Part shown: positions 9,050 through 19,081 of the stretch, piece after piece
Numbering within the stretch: position 1 is the stretch's first letter
Layout: every line of letters begins with the position of its first letter
Origin: Leptolyngbyaceae cyanobacterium
GTDB lineage: Bacteria > Cyanobacteriota > Cyanobacteriia > Cyanobacteriales > Aerosakkonemataceae
NCBI GenBank assembly: GCA_036703985.1
Contig: DATNQN010000063.1
Location: 1 to 64,000, forward strand
Reading direction: 5' to 3'
Length of the DNA: 64,000 nt
Program-made: the position numbers and the translations under genes
The notes under the pieces: generated by a model
What the model was told of the DNA's origin: nothing
The model's database searches: none
Seen by the model: only the letters and a program-made list of their open reading frames with translations

Positions 9050-10540
9050 TTAGGAAAATAAGATACCGCCTAATGCTTGACCGAAACCGAGTTGTTCGCG
9101 AAAATAAAGACGATACAGTTCGCAGCTGAGTTTAGCCAAATTTCCTTCTAGTTGGATTAATCCCATACTTTCTAGTTTATAAGCTGCGATCGCTTCTAAT
9201 GGCACGCTTCCATCTTGGCTGACAACTTGTTGGAAAGCAGAGGTTAAAGCAGGTTCATCTCGTAACATTGCTAAATGCGATCGTAAATAATCGCGATAAA
9301 TACCAGCTTGTGTCGGTGCAGTTCGCAATAATTCATCCAATGTGATCTCTCCCTGACACAAGTGATAAAGTGCAATGCTCACTAAATAGGGATGTCCGCC
9401 GACTATTTCCATGAGTTTCTGAGCTTCATTGCTATTTGTCCAATTCAGCCCGTAGCGTCTACCTAAATCTTTTACTTGTTCCAAATTAAACGGCGGTAAC
9501 TGAATAGATAATCCGACATTAAAAGGAGATTGATTTATTTTGAGAGGAATGTAAATTTCTGTCGAATGAACGACTACTAACCGCAGTTTTTGCCAAGCTT
9601 CTACCGATTGTCCTTGTTCGTGCCAAAATCGCAACATTGGTAAAAAGTCTTGAGCAATGGTAGGATGCTCGAAAACTCGATTTACTTCATTCAAGGCCAA
9701 CACTATTGGCCGATCGATTTCCTCTAGCAGATATCCTTCAAAGTAAATTTTACAACTTACTTTACTGCCCATATCTTCATCCCAGTATTCCTCCAGCTTG
9801 CTACTTAGATTCAAGCTTCTGCTCACATTGGCACAAAACCAACGGAGAAATTTATCGAGAGAAGCAAACACGGCTTGTTCTGCTTCTTGAAAGTCTAAAT
9901 AGACTATCTTATAACCTTTTTCACTGGAATGAGCGATAATTTGATTGAGTAAAGAACTCTTTCCCATTTTTTTGGGTGCTTTGATCCGGATAACGCATCC
10001 GGATTTGTTAATTTCTCGGTAAGCAAGTTCTTCCACTGGAGGACGACTGACATACAAAGGGGAATTAAAAGGTACGGGTTCGCTCGGATACTTTATTTTG
10101 TGAAATTCATGTAAAACCGGATAATTGCTTTTTGGTCGTAATTCACTGGTTAATGCTTGTTCTTCTTGATTTTCTGGGTTATTTGTGCGGTTTAATTCAT
10201 GATGACTTAAAATTATATGTATATTTTTTTTGGTTACCTTTTGCCCCAATGCGTCTGAAAGCTCCCGCCACAACTGAGAACCAACTTCCTTGATATAGTT
10301 GCTACCATAGCGAGCATTTTGTGTCATCTCTTTATAATCTTGTCCAAGCCAAGACTGACGTAATATCAATCTTTCTAGGGGATTGAGCGGACGATATAAA
10401 ATGGTCTTTTCTACAGCCTCTACAATTTCATCAATATTCATCGATTGACAGGGATGGTTTGCTAAGTCAGTTCTCTGTTTCATAATACCCTGATGTAGAT
10501 TGTTCCCTACTTTTCCCAAATTTACTACTTTTGCCATCAA
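9050..10540 (-). CDS. HTH plus AAA-like ATPase (AAA_35 type, vMAP-like N-terminus)
   Basis: Up to 496 residues. The N-terminal part (about residues 34-110) resembles the helix-turn-helix module found at the start of vWA-MoxR-associated proteins, with the phrase 'LWRELSDALGQKVTKKN'. The C-terminal part is an AAA-like P-loop ATPase: Walker A is 'KKMGKSSLL' near residue 190 and Walker B is 'RPIVLALNEVNRV' near residue 275. In cyanobacteria such proteins often act as STAND-like signalling ATPases or sit in conflict systems. No effector partner is adjacent here. The Met at residue 34 (coordinate 10441) best matches the family start. Met20 (10483) has an AGGG upstream, so the first 19-33 residues are doubtful. 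Function is inferred from the domain only. Confidence 0.75.
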   Translation of the reverse strand: MMAKVVNLGKVGNNLHQGIMKQRTDLANHPCQSMNIDEIVEAVEKTILYRPLNPLERLILRQSWLGQDYKEMTQNARYGSNYIKEVGSQLWRELSDALGQKVTKKNIHIILSHHELNRTNNPENQEEQALTSELRPKSNYPVLHEFHKIKYPSEPVPFNSPLYVSRPPVEELAYREINKSGCVIRIKAPKKMGKSSLLNQIIAHSSEKGYKIVYLDFQEAEQAVFASLDKFLRWFCANVSRSLNLSSKLEEYWDEDMGSKVSCKIYFEGYLLEEIDRPIVLALNEVNRVFEHPTIAQDFLPMLRFWHEQGQSVEAWQKLRLVVVHSTEIYIPLKINQSPFNVGLSIQLPPFNLEQVKDLGRRYGLNWTNSNEAQKLMEIVGGHPYLVSIALYHLCQGEITLDELLRTAPTQAGIYRDYLRSHLAMLRDEPALTSAFQQVVSQDGSVPLEAIAAYKLESMGLIQLEGNLAKLSCELYRLYFREQLGFGQALGGILFS

Positions 10541-11006
10541 GTTGAAGCAGTCGCTATATTTTATTTAACCTACTTTTCTTACTTTGTGGTGAAGTATCTA
10601 TTAAAACGGGTAAAGTCAGTAATCATACTAGACACCGCTCGAATTTTTATCAGTAAATTCATCAATACTTCAAAGTTACCAAACTCGGATTTTACATCAC
10701 GGTCATTACCTTAGCTCCTTGCCAATAGCTAAACAAAAAATCCCAGATTTGTGGTAATTTTTACTTGGTTTCTCAAGTCTGTTTGAGAATAATATAATCT
10801 GTGAGTACGTGGAAAGTTTTTTTACTGCCAAAAAAGCTCGATCGCGTTTTCGTTTGATGTTTAAGTAGCATAAGTTTAGCTATTCTAGAAAACTTTCTTG
10901 GTTATTCTGTTTTAACTCAACCATGCAAAATTTACTCTTAAAATCACCCTTAAGTGGTATAAGTAAGAGCGCGAACTATTGATTTGTTAGTTAATCAATG
11001 AAAGTT
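10541..11006. other. Intergenic, no gene seen
   Basis: This is 466 bp of AT-rich DNA between the end of the macroglobulin gene and the start of the HTH-AAA gene, both on the minus strand. It should contain the promoter of the latter. No convincing hairpin, RNA gene or small ORF was found on either strand. Confidence 0.4.
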
Positions 11007-14000
11007 TTACTTTGATTGATTTGATATAACTAACTCGGAAGAGGCCGATCGGCCAAATTCCTCTGGAGTATATTGTAAGCGAGCTTCTGCACCAGGCCAA
11101 ACAAATTTTCCAGGAGTGACAGACCGAACTAAGTAGTGCAGGCTGTAGACTCCTGCTTCTAAGCGATCGCCATAAGCGATAATGCGATCGCGGTATATCG
11201 TTTTATAGTCTAATTCCCAGCTATCTCCTTGCGCTTGGAAGTACGGCGTAGATGTCTGAAAACTATTATCCACCGCTTCTAATCCCGCAGGTAAATAATC
11301 TGTAATAACCACATGATCCACTGGATGATCTGTCACGATTTCCAGACCAATATCAAACACTTGACCAACTCCTAAACTCAAAGGTTTGTCAACCGCAAAA
11401 AGTCCAATTCGACGTAGTACTTTATCCTGATTCGCCGGACGAACTTCTCGCACTACCCGCAATCCATTCAGCCTACCCGGTTGATTCCCTTCTAAGCGAT
11501 AGCGATAACTTACCAAATAGTGCAGGGTACCTTGACCGGATTTTTTCAAGACCAAATCTTTTCGATCGCGAGGTAAATCTGCAATTGGTAAATTCACTTC
11601 AAAATTAGGTTGGCGATAACCTTCCAATCGCGTTGATGCTAACCGTTTACCCGCCAGTTCTACCGTCGCCGTAAAATTCGGTGGCGTCGGTTGCAACTGC
11701 GCGTATTCCACCAAAGCAGTCAGCGCTTCTGCATTATCATAAGTGCTAGGCCAAATGCCATTTCTTCGCAAAGATAACAGACTTTGCACTAACCGATCTA
11801 AAATTTCCGGTTGACTGTCTTGGGAAATAAACAACCGCAAAGCTTGTGCTTGTGCAGTAGTTGGCGAACTAATCCAACCCCAACGCTGCGGTAAATTTAC
11901 CGTTGCAGTGCGACCAGTTTCATAAATCGTTTCTTGAATTTGATTAAGTAAAGTTTTCGCTTCATCTTGCCATTCAGGTAACGAAGACAAATAACGCGCT
12001 AACTTAATCTGAGTTACCGCATCAAAATTATTGCGCTGTGCGTAAATATCTGCCACAAACTCATTGCGTTTATCTCCCATTTTTGCTAAAGCCATTAACG
12101 CAGACAATCGCACTTGATTTCTGCAAAGTGTTTGTTTGCAAAAATCATATTGACCGGGGTCTGCCAGAATTTTCTGTAAATAAGACTTCAAGCTATTTAC
12201 CATTGCCGGATTAACTTTCAGTCCGGCGGCAGACGCACTAGCAATACTTTCTGCGGCATAAGGAGAAACAAACGGATCGGAAGTCTGGTCTCCCGGCCAA
12301 CTGCCAAAACCACCATCAGGTTGTTGCAATTTTTGCAGCCGTTCTAAAGCTTGAGTAACTTGTTGTTGGATATTGAAATTAGCAACACTTTGCTGATATT
12401 TTTCCCTCAAAATTTGCAAGTTAGCTGCAATCAATAATTGACTGGCAGCAGGTTCCAGGAAAGGCAAATCATCTTCATCAAAAACCTGTTTGGCAGGTGC
12501 GGTAATTTCGGGAATCAAACTGCTAGCAATTTGCACTTCTAAACCACCAGTATCATTAGCCACGTTGTTATCGACTTTGACCGGAATCTTGACTTGGTTA
12601 GTCGTGACGCCAGTTTCCACAACTTGTTCGGTAATTTGTAAAGATTTTACTTCTAGAGGAACGGCAAAAGCATCGGCAGCATTATCTAACTGAGTTGTAA
12701 ATTTTACCTCGCTTGTGCCAGTGCTACTAGCCACCATCGGGAAGCGGTAAGCGCGAGTACCGGATTCTGCTTGAGTTTGCAGGGTTTTGTTTTGAGTAAA
12801 TTGGATACCGCCGCTGAGTTCTCCTGAAATAGCCAGGTTACCTTTTTGCTGAGTATTATTTGTTACCGACAAACCAGCATCAAAGCGATCGCCTAATCGC
12901 ACGAATTGCGGTACAACAGGATTAGAAATCAGCGATTTAGTAGTCACGAAAGTAGCGTCACCGTTACCAAATCGCAAATTACCATCAGTCGCCACCACCA
13001 TCACCCGCCAAGTAGTCAAATCATCGGGTAATTTAAAAGTGATTTGCGCTAATCCGTTTTCATCAGTTAACAGCGAACCATTGTAATAAGCAGCAGGTTG
13101 AAAATCAGTCCTAGTGCGAGTATTTGCAGCGCCTGCGGATAATCCACCACCATAACCCCAACCTTTTTCTAAAGGAGAAGATAAAGTTTGCAACACCACA
13201 TCAGGACGATTATCGTTAAAACGAGTAGAAATCGGTTGCGCTGCATAAACAGTTTTCACCAAATCAGGCGGACGATAACCACTTAATTGCAACACCGATT
13301 CGTTAACTACCATTACCGTCAACTGTCCCTTCACCGGATTTCCCCGATTATCAGAAAGTTTGAATTGCAAAGTCTCTTCCGTACCCGGTTCCAAAGTAGG
13401 TTGTTGAGGTGTAACTTCTACCTTCAAATATTTATCATCCAAATTAGTATTGAAAGGTGCAAAACCAATTCGTACCAACTCATTCAAATTTTCATTTTCG
13501 GCTTGCGATAAAGGTTTTCCCTGACGCACCAGTACCGCTTCTACTGCTGCGTTAGGCACCATATCAGGAGTAACTTGAAACTGAATTTGCGGCGCACCAC
13601 CTTTTACTTTTTGAATCGTGCGGTAGAGAATTTTGTTGCGAATCACGGCAAACTGTAATTCCGCTTCCGGATAAGGAGATTGAATCAGTAAAGTAGCAGT
13701 TTCACCCGGTTTGTAAGTTTCCTTATCCAGTTTAATTTCCAATCGATTATTTTGATATCGATTACCCCAACTAACTAAATCATTTCCAGTTGCCCAAATC
13801 TGAAAATCAGTAGCACTTAAATCATCTTTCGCATTCGTAAAGTTTGCCTGAATTCGATAAGAACCCGATTCGGTAGGAGTGAGAGAAACTGACTTCGGTG
13901 CGTTACCAGAAACCACTTCCGTTTTCGCAACAGTTTTATATTCTACTTGATCTCGCGGCGTTAAACTCCCTTCTACTACTTGGGTGACGCTGCTATATTT

Positions 14001-16745
14001 TATCTGTTGCAATTCCACCCGCACCTTCTGCCCTTCCATTACTTTACCTGTAGGGTCGGTCACGATGACTTGAATCGGAAAAGGTTTATTAACATCTGCC
14101 ACAAAATTGCTTTGCAACCCAATCAAACGGTTACTTGGCAGTGCGGTAAATGTTTTGGAATCAGCAACCGATAAATTAGAAACATCAGAAACTTGTACGT
14201 CTACCCGATAAGTCATCGGATAAGGTAAATCCTTCGCTACCGTGATGATTTGTTTGCCTTTACCTTGATTATCTAAAACACCCTTAACCTGCAAAACATC
14301 ACTAGGTACGCTAGGGCTTTCTTCCGGCCAAAACCACTGCCTACCAAAAGAAAATTGTTCCCAACCTTTCGGTATAAAATTAGTTTGGGAACGAGTAACA
14401 TAATAATTTGTTTTGCCACTTTCCACGGGCGCACCAAATAGATAGTTGCTAGTAGCTGTCGCTTCTATATCTTGACCAATCAAGGCAAATTCTTTATCCA
14501 AATTGAGGGCAATTTTAAAATTCGGTGGTTTGAATTCCGCTACTCGGAAAGTTCCGAAAATTTCCGCCCCGGTTTTTCCTTTAGCAGTTACAGAGTAATA
14601 ACCCAAAGGTTGATTATTATCAATCGGTAATTGCCAAGAAAACGTACCAAATTCATTTGTTTTTTGCGTTCCTAAATTAGTTTCTTTCCCATCAGGGCTT
14701 CTCAGTTGTACCTGATAATCAACATTTTTATCTTGTTTGATTGCACCATTTTGCAGATAGTAAGCTTCTCCTGTAAACCAAGCTTTTTCTCCTAGTTGAT
14801 AAAGCTGCCTATCGGAAAAGATTTCTCCTCGCGATTCCGGTTGATTGCTTGACCATCCCGCATCAATTCCGTAATCGTAAGAACCGCTATACTCATTGGT
14901 ACGAGTAAACGCCCAATCTTTACCTTCACGGGCAATTACTAATAAACTTGGCGGGTTATTAAATCCCGTTGCCGATTTCATACATCCTTGGAAATTCTGC
15001 TTATTTAGCAACAGAATACCCGTTCCATCGGTTTGAGAAACGGCGCAAGGTTCGACAGGTTCTTTGGTTTTTGCTTCTAATTTTGATTCGTAAATTTCGA
15101 CAGTTGCATTTCCGGCTGGGGAACCATCAGAAAGATGATTGACGCGAATTAAACCAGAGTCGGGAAACCACTGGGCAAATACTCCCAAATTGGTTAATTG
15201 CACCATGCCATAAGTAGTAGGTTCTCGCCATTTTTGTTGCCCGTTTTCTTGATAGCGATTGGTACGTGCTTGAATGCCATAAGCTAACATTCCTGTCGCG
15301 CCACCGAGTCTTTCTCGTAAAGGAACGGCAACATTAGTAGGTTGATTTTTTCGACCCGACACTCTAAACGTTTGCCAAGTATTATTCGGCGGTAATAAAT
15401 CGGTTTTACTATCTCTCGGATAAGCGGAATCAACAAATACTAAATCCGTTGGTTCTACTACCCGATAAGCTGCTTTGTATTGAGATTCTGGTAAATTAAC
15501 TGTGGAAATATTTAATTGTAAGTTTTTACCAGATGGGAAGATATGTAAATCGGTCGGTGTCCAGATATCTCCAGCGACATCACCAGTTTGATATTGTAAT
15601 TTAACTGGTTTGCCTAATGTTTGACCGAATTTATCTTTAAGGTTAGCACCAACGGTAATTGTATAAGTTTTTGCTGGTTCTAATGACCAAGGATTGAGGT
15701 TAACAAATTTTTCTCCATCGTAAATTTGCACCAGTCGAGGTGTGGATTTTGGTTGGGGATCGATTTTAATATTTTCAATTGCCGATTCCGCTACTAAGTT
15801 GTTATTAAATTTTAGTTGGGCAGCACCTTTTACAAAACGTCCATAAGCGCCACTTACGTCCGGTTGTCCGAAAAAATCTAATTTTTCAAATGCTAGGGGT
15901 GGGTAAGTTTTCACCTCGCTAGCAATATCTGTTTCAGTAGGTAAATTTCCCCGCGCTGGCAGAATTCCGGAAGCAAATTCTAATCGATAACTGGTGGCTT
16001 TTTCTAATGTGCGTTGCGGCGTGATGATATAGTTCCATTCTTGGGTGGCAGGGTTGAAGTTTTCGGCGGGTGTCTGGTTCTCTGTTTCGGTTTTTGGTTT
16101 GGATAAGTCTACTTTTAAAGGAAGATTTTGATTTTTACCTTCTGGTGCGAAAGTTAAGTGTTTTTTTAATGAATTTAAATCGAGTTCTACATTAGATGTA
16201 AATTTTAAATTTGGTTTAATATCAATTGGTTGTGGTTCGGAATCAGGTGTTTCTTTCCACTTGGGTAAATTGGTTAATTTAATTGGTTCGGTTTGAAAAG
16301 TCCAAGCTAAATCTTGCGCTAAACGATGATTGTTTAAATCGGCTAATCCTTCTTTGAGAGTTACTTTAATTCTGGTAGCTTTTGGCAAGGCTTTATCGGC
16401 TTGAAATCCCACCATACGGGGAGTTAAAAAGCGAAATTGTCCGGGTAAAGGGGGCAATATCTCAAATTTTTGTAATAAGTTTTTTTGGTCAGGATTATCA
16501 AGACTTTGAACCGGAATTAGTGGTTCTTTGAAGCGGATGCGAATTTGGGCGAGCGGTTCTGCTTCGCCAAGGGGACTGATTTGTTCTATCCAGTCTGGTA
16601 ATTGAGGGAGGGGTAGAGGTGCAACCGTTGGGAGTGGCTGGTTACCGCCAATGTTGAATATATTACACCCTGCCATTCCCAGGAGGAGTGTGAGTGCAAG
16701 TACGAACTGGAGGGCAGTTCTGGCAATCTTGCTAATGGGTTGCAT
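11007..16745 (-). CDS. Alpha-2-macroglobulin-like lipoprotein without a thioester
   Basis: A very large (about 1912 residues) periplasmic lipoprotein of the bacterial alpha-2-macroglobulin (A2M) family. A signal peptide ends in a lipobox-like GMAGC. A string of MG/Ig-like domains follows. The A2M core phrases are present: 'LTDENGLAQITFKLPDDLTTWRV' type sequence near residue 1230 and the alpha/alpha toroid with 'LQQPDGGFGSWPG' near residue 1480. In thioester-bearing A2Ms the motif CxEQ lies at the start of the toroid. Here the equivalent segment (about residues 1425-1437) reads 'LPFLEPAASQLL', so both Cys and Gln are gone. This places it with thioester-less homologues such as YfaS. It could still trap proteases sterically. 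No pbpC neighbour is present. Met6 of the longest frame (16745) is the chosen start because it gives the normal signal-peptide n-region. Confidence 0.88.
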   Translation of the reverse strand: MQPISKIARTALQFVLALTLLLGMAGCNIFNIGGNQPLPTVAPLPLPQLPDWIEQISPLGEAEPLAQIRIRFKEPLIPVQSLDNPDQKNLLQKFEILPPLPGQFRFLTPRMVGFQADKALPKATRIKVTLKEGLADLNNHRLAQDLAWTFQTEPIKLTNLPKWKETPDSEPQPIDIKPNLKFTSNVELDLNSLKKHLTFAPEGKNQNLPLKVDLSKPKTETENQTPAENFNPATQEWNYIITPQRTLEKATSYRLEFASGILPARGNLPTETDIASEVKTYPPLAFEKLDFFGQPDVSGAYGRFVKGAAQLKFNNNLVAESAIENIKIDPQPKSTPRLVQIYDGEKFVNLNPWSLEPAKTYTITVGANLKDKFGQTLGKPVKLQYQTGDVAGDIWTPTDLHIFPSGKNLQLNISTVNLPESQYKAAYRVVEPTDLVFVDSAYPRDSKTDLLPPNNTWQTFRVSGRKNQPTNVAVPLRERLGGATGMLAYGIQARTNRYQENGQQKWREPTTYGMVQLTNLGVFAQWFPDSGLIRVNHLSDGSPAGNATVEIYESKLEAKTKEPVEPCAVSQTDGTGILLLNKQNFQGCMKSATGFNNPPSLLVIAREGKDWAFTRTNEYSGSYDYGIDAGWSSNQPESRGEIFSDRQLYQLGEKAWFTGEAYYLQNGAIKQDKNVDYQVQLRSPDGKETNLGTQKTNEFGTFSWQLPIDNNQPLGYYSVTAKGKTGAEIFGTFRVAEFKPPNFKIALNLDKEFALIGQDIEATATSNYLFGAPVESGKTNYYVTRSQTNFIPKGWEQFSFGRQWFWPEESPSVPSDVLQVKGVLDNQGKGKQIITVAKDLPYPMTYRVDVQVSDVSNLSVADSKTFTALPSNRLIGLQSNFVADVNKPFPIQVIVTDPTGKVMEGQKVRVELQQIKYSSVTQVVEGSLTPRDQVEYKTVAKTEVVSGNAPKSVSLTPTESGSYRIQANFTNAKDDLSATDFQIWATGNDLVSWGNRYQNNRLEIKLDKETYKPGETATLLIQSPYPEAELQFAVIRNKILYRTIQKVKGGAPQIQFQVTPDMVPNAAVEAVLVRQGKPLSQAENENLNELVRIGFAPFNTNLDDKYLKVEVTPQQPTLEPGTEETLQFKLSDNRGNPVKGQLTVMVVNESVLQLSGYRPPDLVKTVYAAQPISTRFNDNRPDVVLQTLSSPLEKGWGYGGGLSAGAANTRTRTDFQPAAYYNGSLLTDENGLAQITFKLPDDLTTWRVMVVATDGNLRFGNGDATFVTTKSLISNPVVPQFVRLGDRFDAGLSVTNNTQQKGNLAISGELSGGIQFTQNKTLQTQAESGTRAYRFPMVASSTGTSEVKFTTQLDNAADAFAVPLEVKSLQITEQVVETGVTTNQVKIPVKVDNNVANDTGGLEVQIASSLIPEITAPAKQVFDEDDLPFLEPAASQLLIAANLQILREKYQQSVANFNIQQQVTQALERLQKLQQPDGGFGSWPGDQTSDPFVSPYAAESIASASAAGLKVNPAMVNSLKSYLQKILADPGQYDFCKQTLCRNQVRLSALMALAKMGDKRNEFVADIYAQRNNFDAVTQIKLARYLSSLPEWQDEAKTLLNQIQETIYETGRTATVNLPQRWGWISSPTTAQAQALRLFISQDSQPEILDRLVQSLLSLRRNGIWPSTYDNAEALTALVEYAQLQPTPPNFTATVELAGKRLASTRLEGYRQPNFEVNLPIADLPRDRKDLVLKKSGQGTLHYLVSYRYRLEGNQPGRLNGLRVVREVRPANQDKVLRRIGLFAVDKPLSLGVGQVFDIGLEIVTDHPVDHVVITDYLPAGLEAVDNSFQTSTPYFQAQGDSWELDYKTIYRDRIIAYGDRLEAGVYSLHYLVRSVTPGKFVWPGAEARLQYTPEEFGRSASSELVISNQSK

Positions 16746-16884
16746 GATTTTTCTTCCCACAGATATTAGGCATCAGGTAACTGATGCTACTTACTCAATT
16801 ATTAAAACCTTCACCATTACTGCCCACTCTGTTTCCGGGTTGAGCAATAAATCTTTACTTTTGATTTGCTTAATAAAAAAAGTT

Positions 16885-17084
16885 TTACTTAAAAAAAGTT
16901 CCTCGAATTGAACAATTTCCTACCGCGATCGGACAGTTATTGTTCTCATCATCAATTCCTCGACTAGCGTTTAAATAAGCTTGACACGGTTGGTCTGTCT
17001 TGGTGTCCCTCCTGCTGCAAATGATAGAGATAAAGAAAACGGTAAACTGCAAACAGTGGCTAAAACGATCCTTCTTAAGTTCAT
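16885..17084 (-). pseudogene. Small secreted protein gene split by a frameshift
   Basis: On the minus strand an ATG at 17084 has GAGG about 10 bases upstream and opens a clean Sec signal peptide (MNLRRIVLATVC... ending near SFA). That frame stops at 16971 after 37 codons. In another frame from about 17000 the sequence continues to 16885 with a Cys-containing body (motifs PCQAYLNASRGIDD, CPIAVGNC). A secreted Cys-rich protein of about 65 residues would result if one frameshift in the 16985-17020 interval were undone. The continuous 75-residue frame through this locus has a poor N-terminus and no export signal, so I do not think it is the real product as it stands. Either the gene is broken or the window has a sequence error. 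No family is recognised. Confidence 0.45.
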
Positions 17085-17141
17085 GATAATTTTCGCCTCG
17101 ATTGTTTATCATTTATCCCAACAATATTAACCGACTAAAGG

Positions 17142-18014
17142 ATGAAAACTGCTATGCGAACTCTTGAATTACCTTCTGGACAACTAATTCCCGTGCTTGG
17201 TATGGGTACTTGGCAGATGGGAGAAAATGCTAAAAATCGACAAAGCGAAATTAATGCCTTGCGTCATGGAATTGATGTAGGTTTATCTTTGATCGATACT
17301 GCTGAAATGTATGGGGAAGGCGGCGCAGAAGAAGTGATTTCGCAAGCAATAGCTTCTCGTCGTGGGTCTGTCTTTTTAGTCAGCAAAGTTTACCCTCATA
17401 ATGCCTCAAAACAAGGTACGATTGCCTCCGGCAGTGCGCGTAGCGCAATCGCAGCCTGCGATCGCAGTCTCAAACGATTGAAAACAGACTACCTCGACCT
17501 TTACCTATTGCACTGGCGCGGTTCTATCCCGTTGGCAGAAACGTTAGAAGCATTTCAAACTCTGCAACAAGCTGGCAAAATTCGCAGTTATGGGGTGAGT
17601 AATTTTGATGTGGAAGATATGAAAGAAGTCAGCCAATTGAAGGGAGGAAACGCGGTCGCAACTAATCAAGTCCTCTATAATTTGATGCGTCGAGGAATTG
17701 AATGGAATTTACTACCTTGGTGTCGAGAACATCGCATTCCAATTATGGCATATTCTCCCATCGAACAAGGTCGCTTGCTCAACAACCGCACGCTCAATAC
17801 TCTAGCACGACAACGGGGAGTTACTGCCGCTCAAATAGCTTTAGCTTGGGTTTTACATCAAGAAAATGTAATTGCGATTCCTAAATCTAGTCGAATCGAG
17901 CATATAGAACAGAATTATGCGGCTTTGAATTTGGAATTGAGTGCTGATGAATTGGCTGCTTTGGATACTGCGTTTCCACCACCAACTAAACCCGTTTCTT
18001 TGCAGATGTTGTAA
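17142..18014 (+). CDS. Aldo/keto reductase
   Basis: A 290-residue NADPH-dependent aldo/keto reductase of the AKR TIM-barrel family. The catalytic tetrad is visible: Asp and Tyr in 'DTAEMYGEGGAE', Lys in 'VSKVYP', and His in 'LYLLHWRG'. The cofactor motif 'IPKSSRIEHIEQN' lies near residue 250. Its length is typical. Two starts are possible: ATG at 17142, or ATG at 17154, which is better spaced from AAAGG. It is divergent from the broken secreted gene upstream and convergent with arfB. The natural substrate cannot be read from sequence. Confidence 0.9.
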   Translation: MKTAMRTLELPSGQLIPVLGMGTWQMGENAKNRQSEINALRHGIDVGLSLIDTAEMYGEGGAEEVISQAIASRRGSVFLVSKVYPHNASKQGTIASGSARSAIAACDRSLKRLKTDYLDLYLLHWRGSIPLAETLEAFQTLQQAGKIRSYGVSNFDVEDMKEVSQLKGGNAVATNQVLYNLMRRGIEWNLLPWCREHRIPIMAYSPIEQGRLLNNRTLNTLARQRGVTAAQIALAWVLHQENVIAIPKSSRIEHIEQNYAALNLELSADELAALDTAFPPPTKPVSLQML

Positions 18015-18034
18015 TTAAATACTGTTAGTATCTC

Positions 18035-18451
18035 TCAGTCATCAGTGACTTTAGAGCGCAGAGTTTTGATTTGCGATCGCTTAGTTTTGCTATCCAGACG
18101 TTTCTGTTGAGAACTGCGCGTTGGTTTACTCTTTTTTCGAGGTTTGGGAACTGCGATCGCACTTTTAATCAAATCTTGCAATCGTTGCAATGCTTCTTCT
18201 CGATTCTGTTCTTGAGTGCGATGTTCTTGGGCTTTAATGACAATCACACCTTCTTTGGTAAGGCGTTGGTCGTTCAATTTCAACAGCCGCTCTTTGTAGC
18301 GATCGGGTAATGAAGAAGCGATTATATCAAAACGTAGATGAATTGCCGTCGCCACCTTATTGACATTTTGCCCCCCGGCTCCCTGAGAGCGAACGGCACT
18401 CATTTCGATCTCATCTTCTGGAATAGCGACTGTTCTAGAAATTTGCAACAT
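18035..18451 (-). CDS. arfB: Peptidyl-tRNA hydrolase ArfB (stalled-ribosome rescue)
   Basis: A release-factor-like protein of about 138 residues that enters the empty A site of ribosomes stalled on truncated mRNA and hydrolyses peptidyl-tRNA. The domain-3 fold of class I release factors is present with the catalytic GGQ in 'SQGAGGQNVNKVATA'. A basic C-terminal tail (KPRKKSKPTRSSQQKR...) would lie in the mRNA channel, as in E. coli YaeJ. The start is set at 18451 (MLQISRTVAIP), where homologues begin. An upstream in-frame Met at 18484 would add 11 unsupported residues. The gene is monocistronic and convergent with the aldo/keto reductase. Confidence 0.9.
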   Translation of the reverse strand: MLQISRTVAIPEDEIEMSAVRSQGAGGQNVNKVATAIHLRFDIIASSLPDRYKERLLKLNDQRLTKEGVIVIKAQEHRTQEQNREEALQRLQDLIKSAIAVPKPRKKSKPTRSSQQKRLDSKTKRSQIKTLRSKVTDD

Positions 18452-18592
18452 ATAGGTAGGGACTAGGGGTAAAAATTTCAACAATTAAGAATGTCTTAAC
18501 CGCCTTGACCATTTTTTGAATTCAAAATTCAAAATACTTGCATTAAGAAGAAGATTAATTTTGAATTAAACAATTCGGAGTACAGGCTCCCG

Positions 18593-19057
18593 TCAAAAAA
18601 ACTTTTGATACGTTACTCCATCCAGATCGTCTTCATAATAACGTGGCATAGCGTAGGCAAAATGATAACCAACAGCTTCATAGAAACTTCGTCCTTTAAC
18701 ATTAGAAATGGGTGTATCAACATAAATGCCTCGTGCCTTTTTGAGATGTGCAAATTCTTCTGCTTTCTCTACCAATGCTGTTGCTATACCTTGTCTGTGA
18801 TAGGTTGGATCGACTGCCAATCCTTCAATTTGAGCCAGTTGATTCCATACGTGGAATTGCACGTAGATAAATCCGATCGCTATATCGTCGTGAATAGCAA
18901 TGTATGCGTTGTAGATATCGGAATTTTGAGAGAACAGATCGGCATTATGTTCGCTGGCAATAATGTATTGCTCTGCCCAACCTATACGTTCGAGAATTCT
19001 GCGAATTCCCCAACGATGTTCGTTTGTGTAATCGACAATTCTTATTGTACTTTTCAT
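18593..19057 (-). CDS. GNAT family N-acetyltransferase
   Basis: A 154-residue acetyl-CoA-dependent acetyltransferase. The GNAT core is visible: strand-4 text 'AQIEGLAVDPTYHRQGIATALVEKAEEFA' contains the Q/R-x-x-G-x-A acetyl-CoA loop (RQGIA). Motif B follows in 'ARGIYVDTPISNVKGRSFYEAVGYH'. Most proteins of this type with 'GFIYVQFHVW' and similar phrases are unassigned small-molecule or protein acetyltransferases, so the substrate is unknown. It lies 24 bp downstream of the YkgJ-type gene on the same strand, so the two may be co-transcribed. Confidence 0.85.
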   Translation of the reverse strand: MKSTIRIVDYTNEHRWGIRRILERIGWAEQYIIASEHNADLFSQNSDIYNAYIAIHDDIAIGFIYVQFHVWNQLAQIEGLAVDPTYHRQGIATALVEKAEEFAHLKKARGIYVDTPISNVKGRSFYEAVGYHFAYAMPRYYEDDLDGVTYQKFF

Positions 19058-19081
19058 GGTGTTGCTGAATGAAAATAGTGA

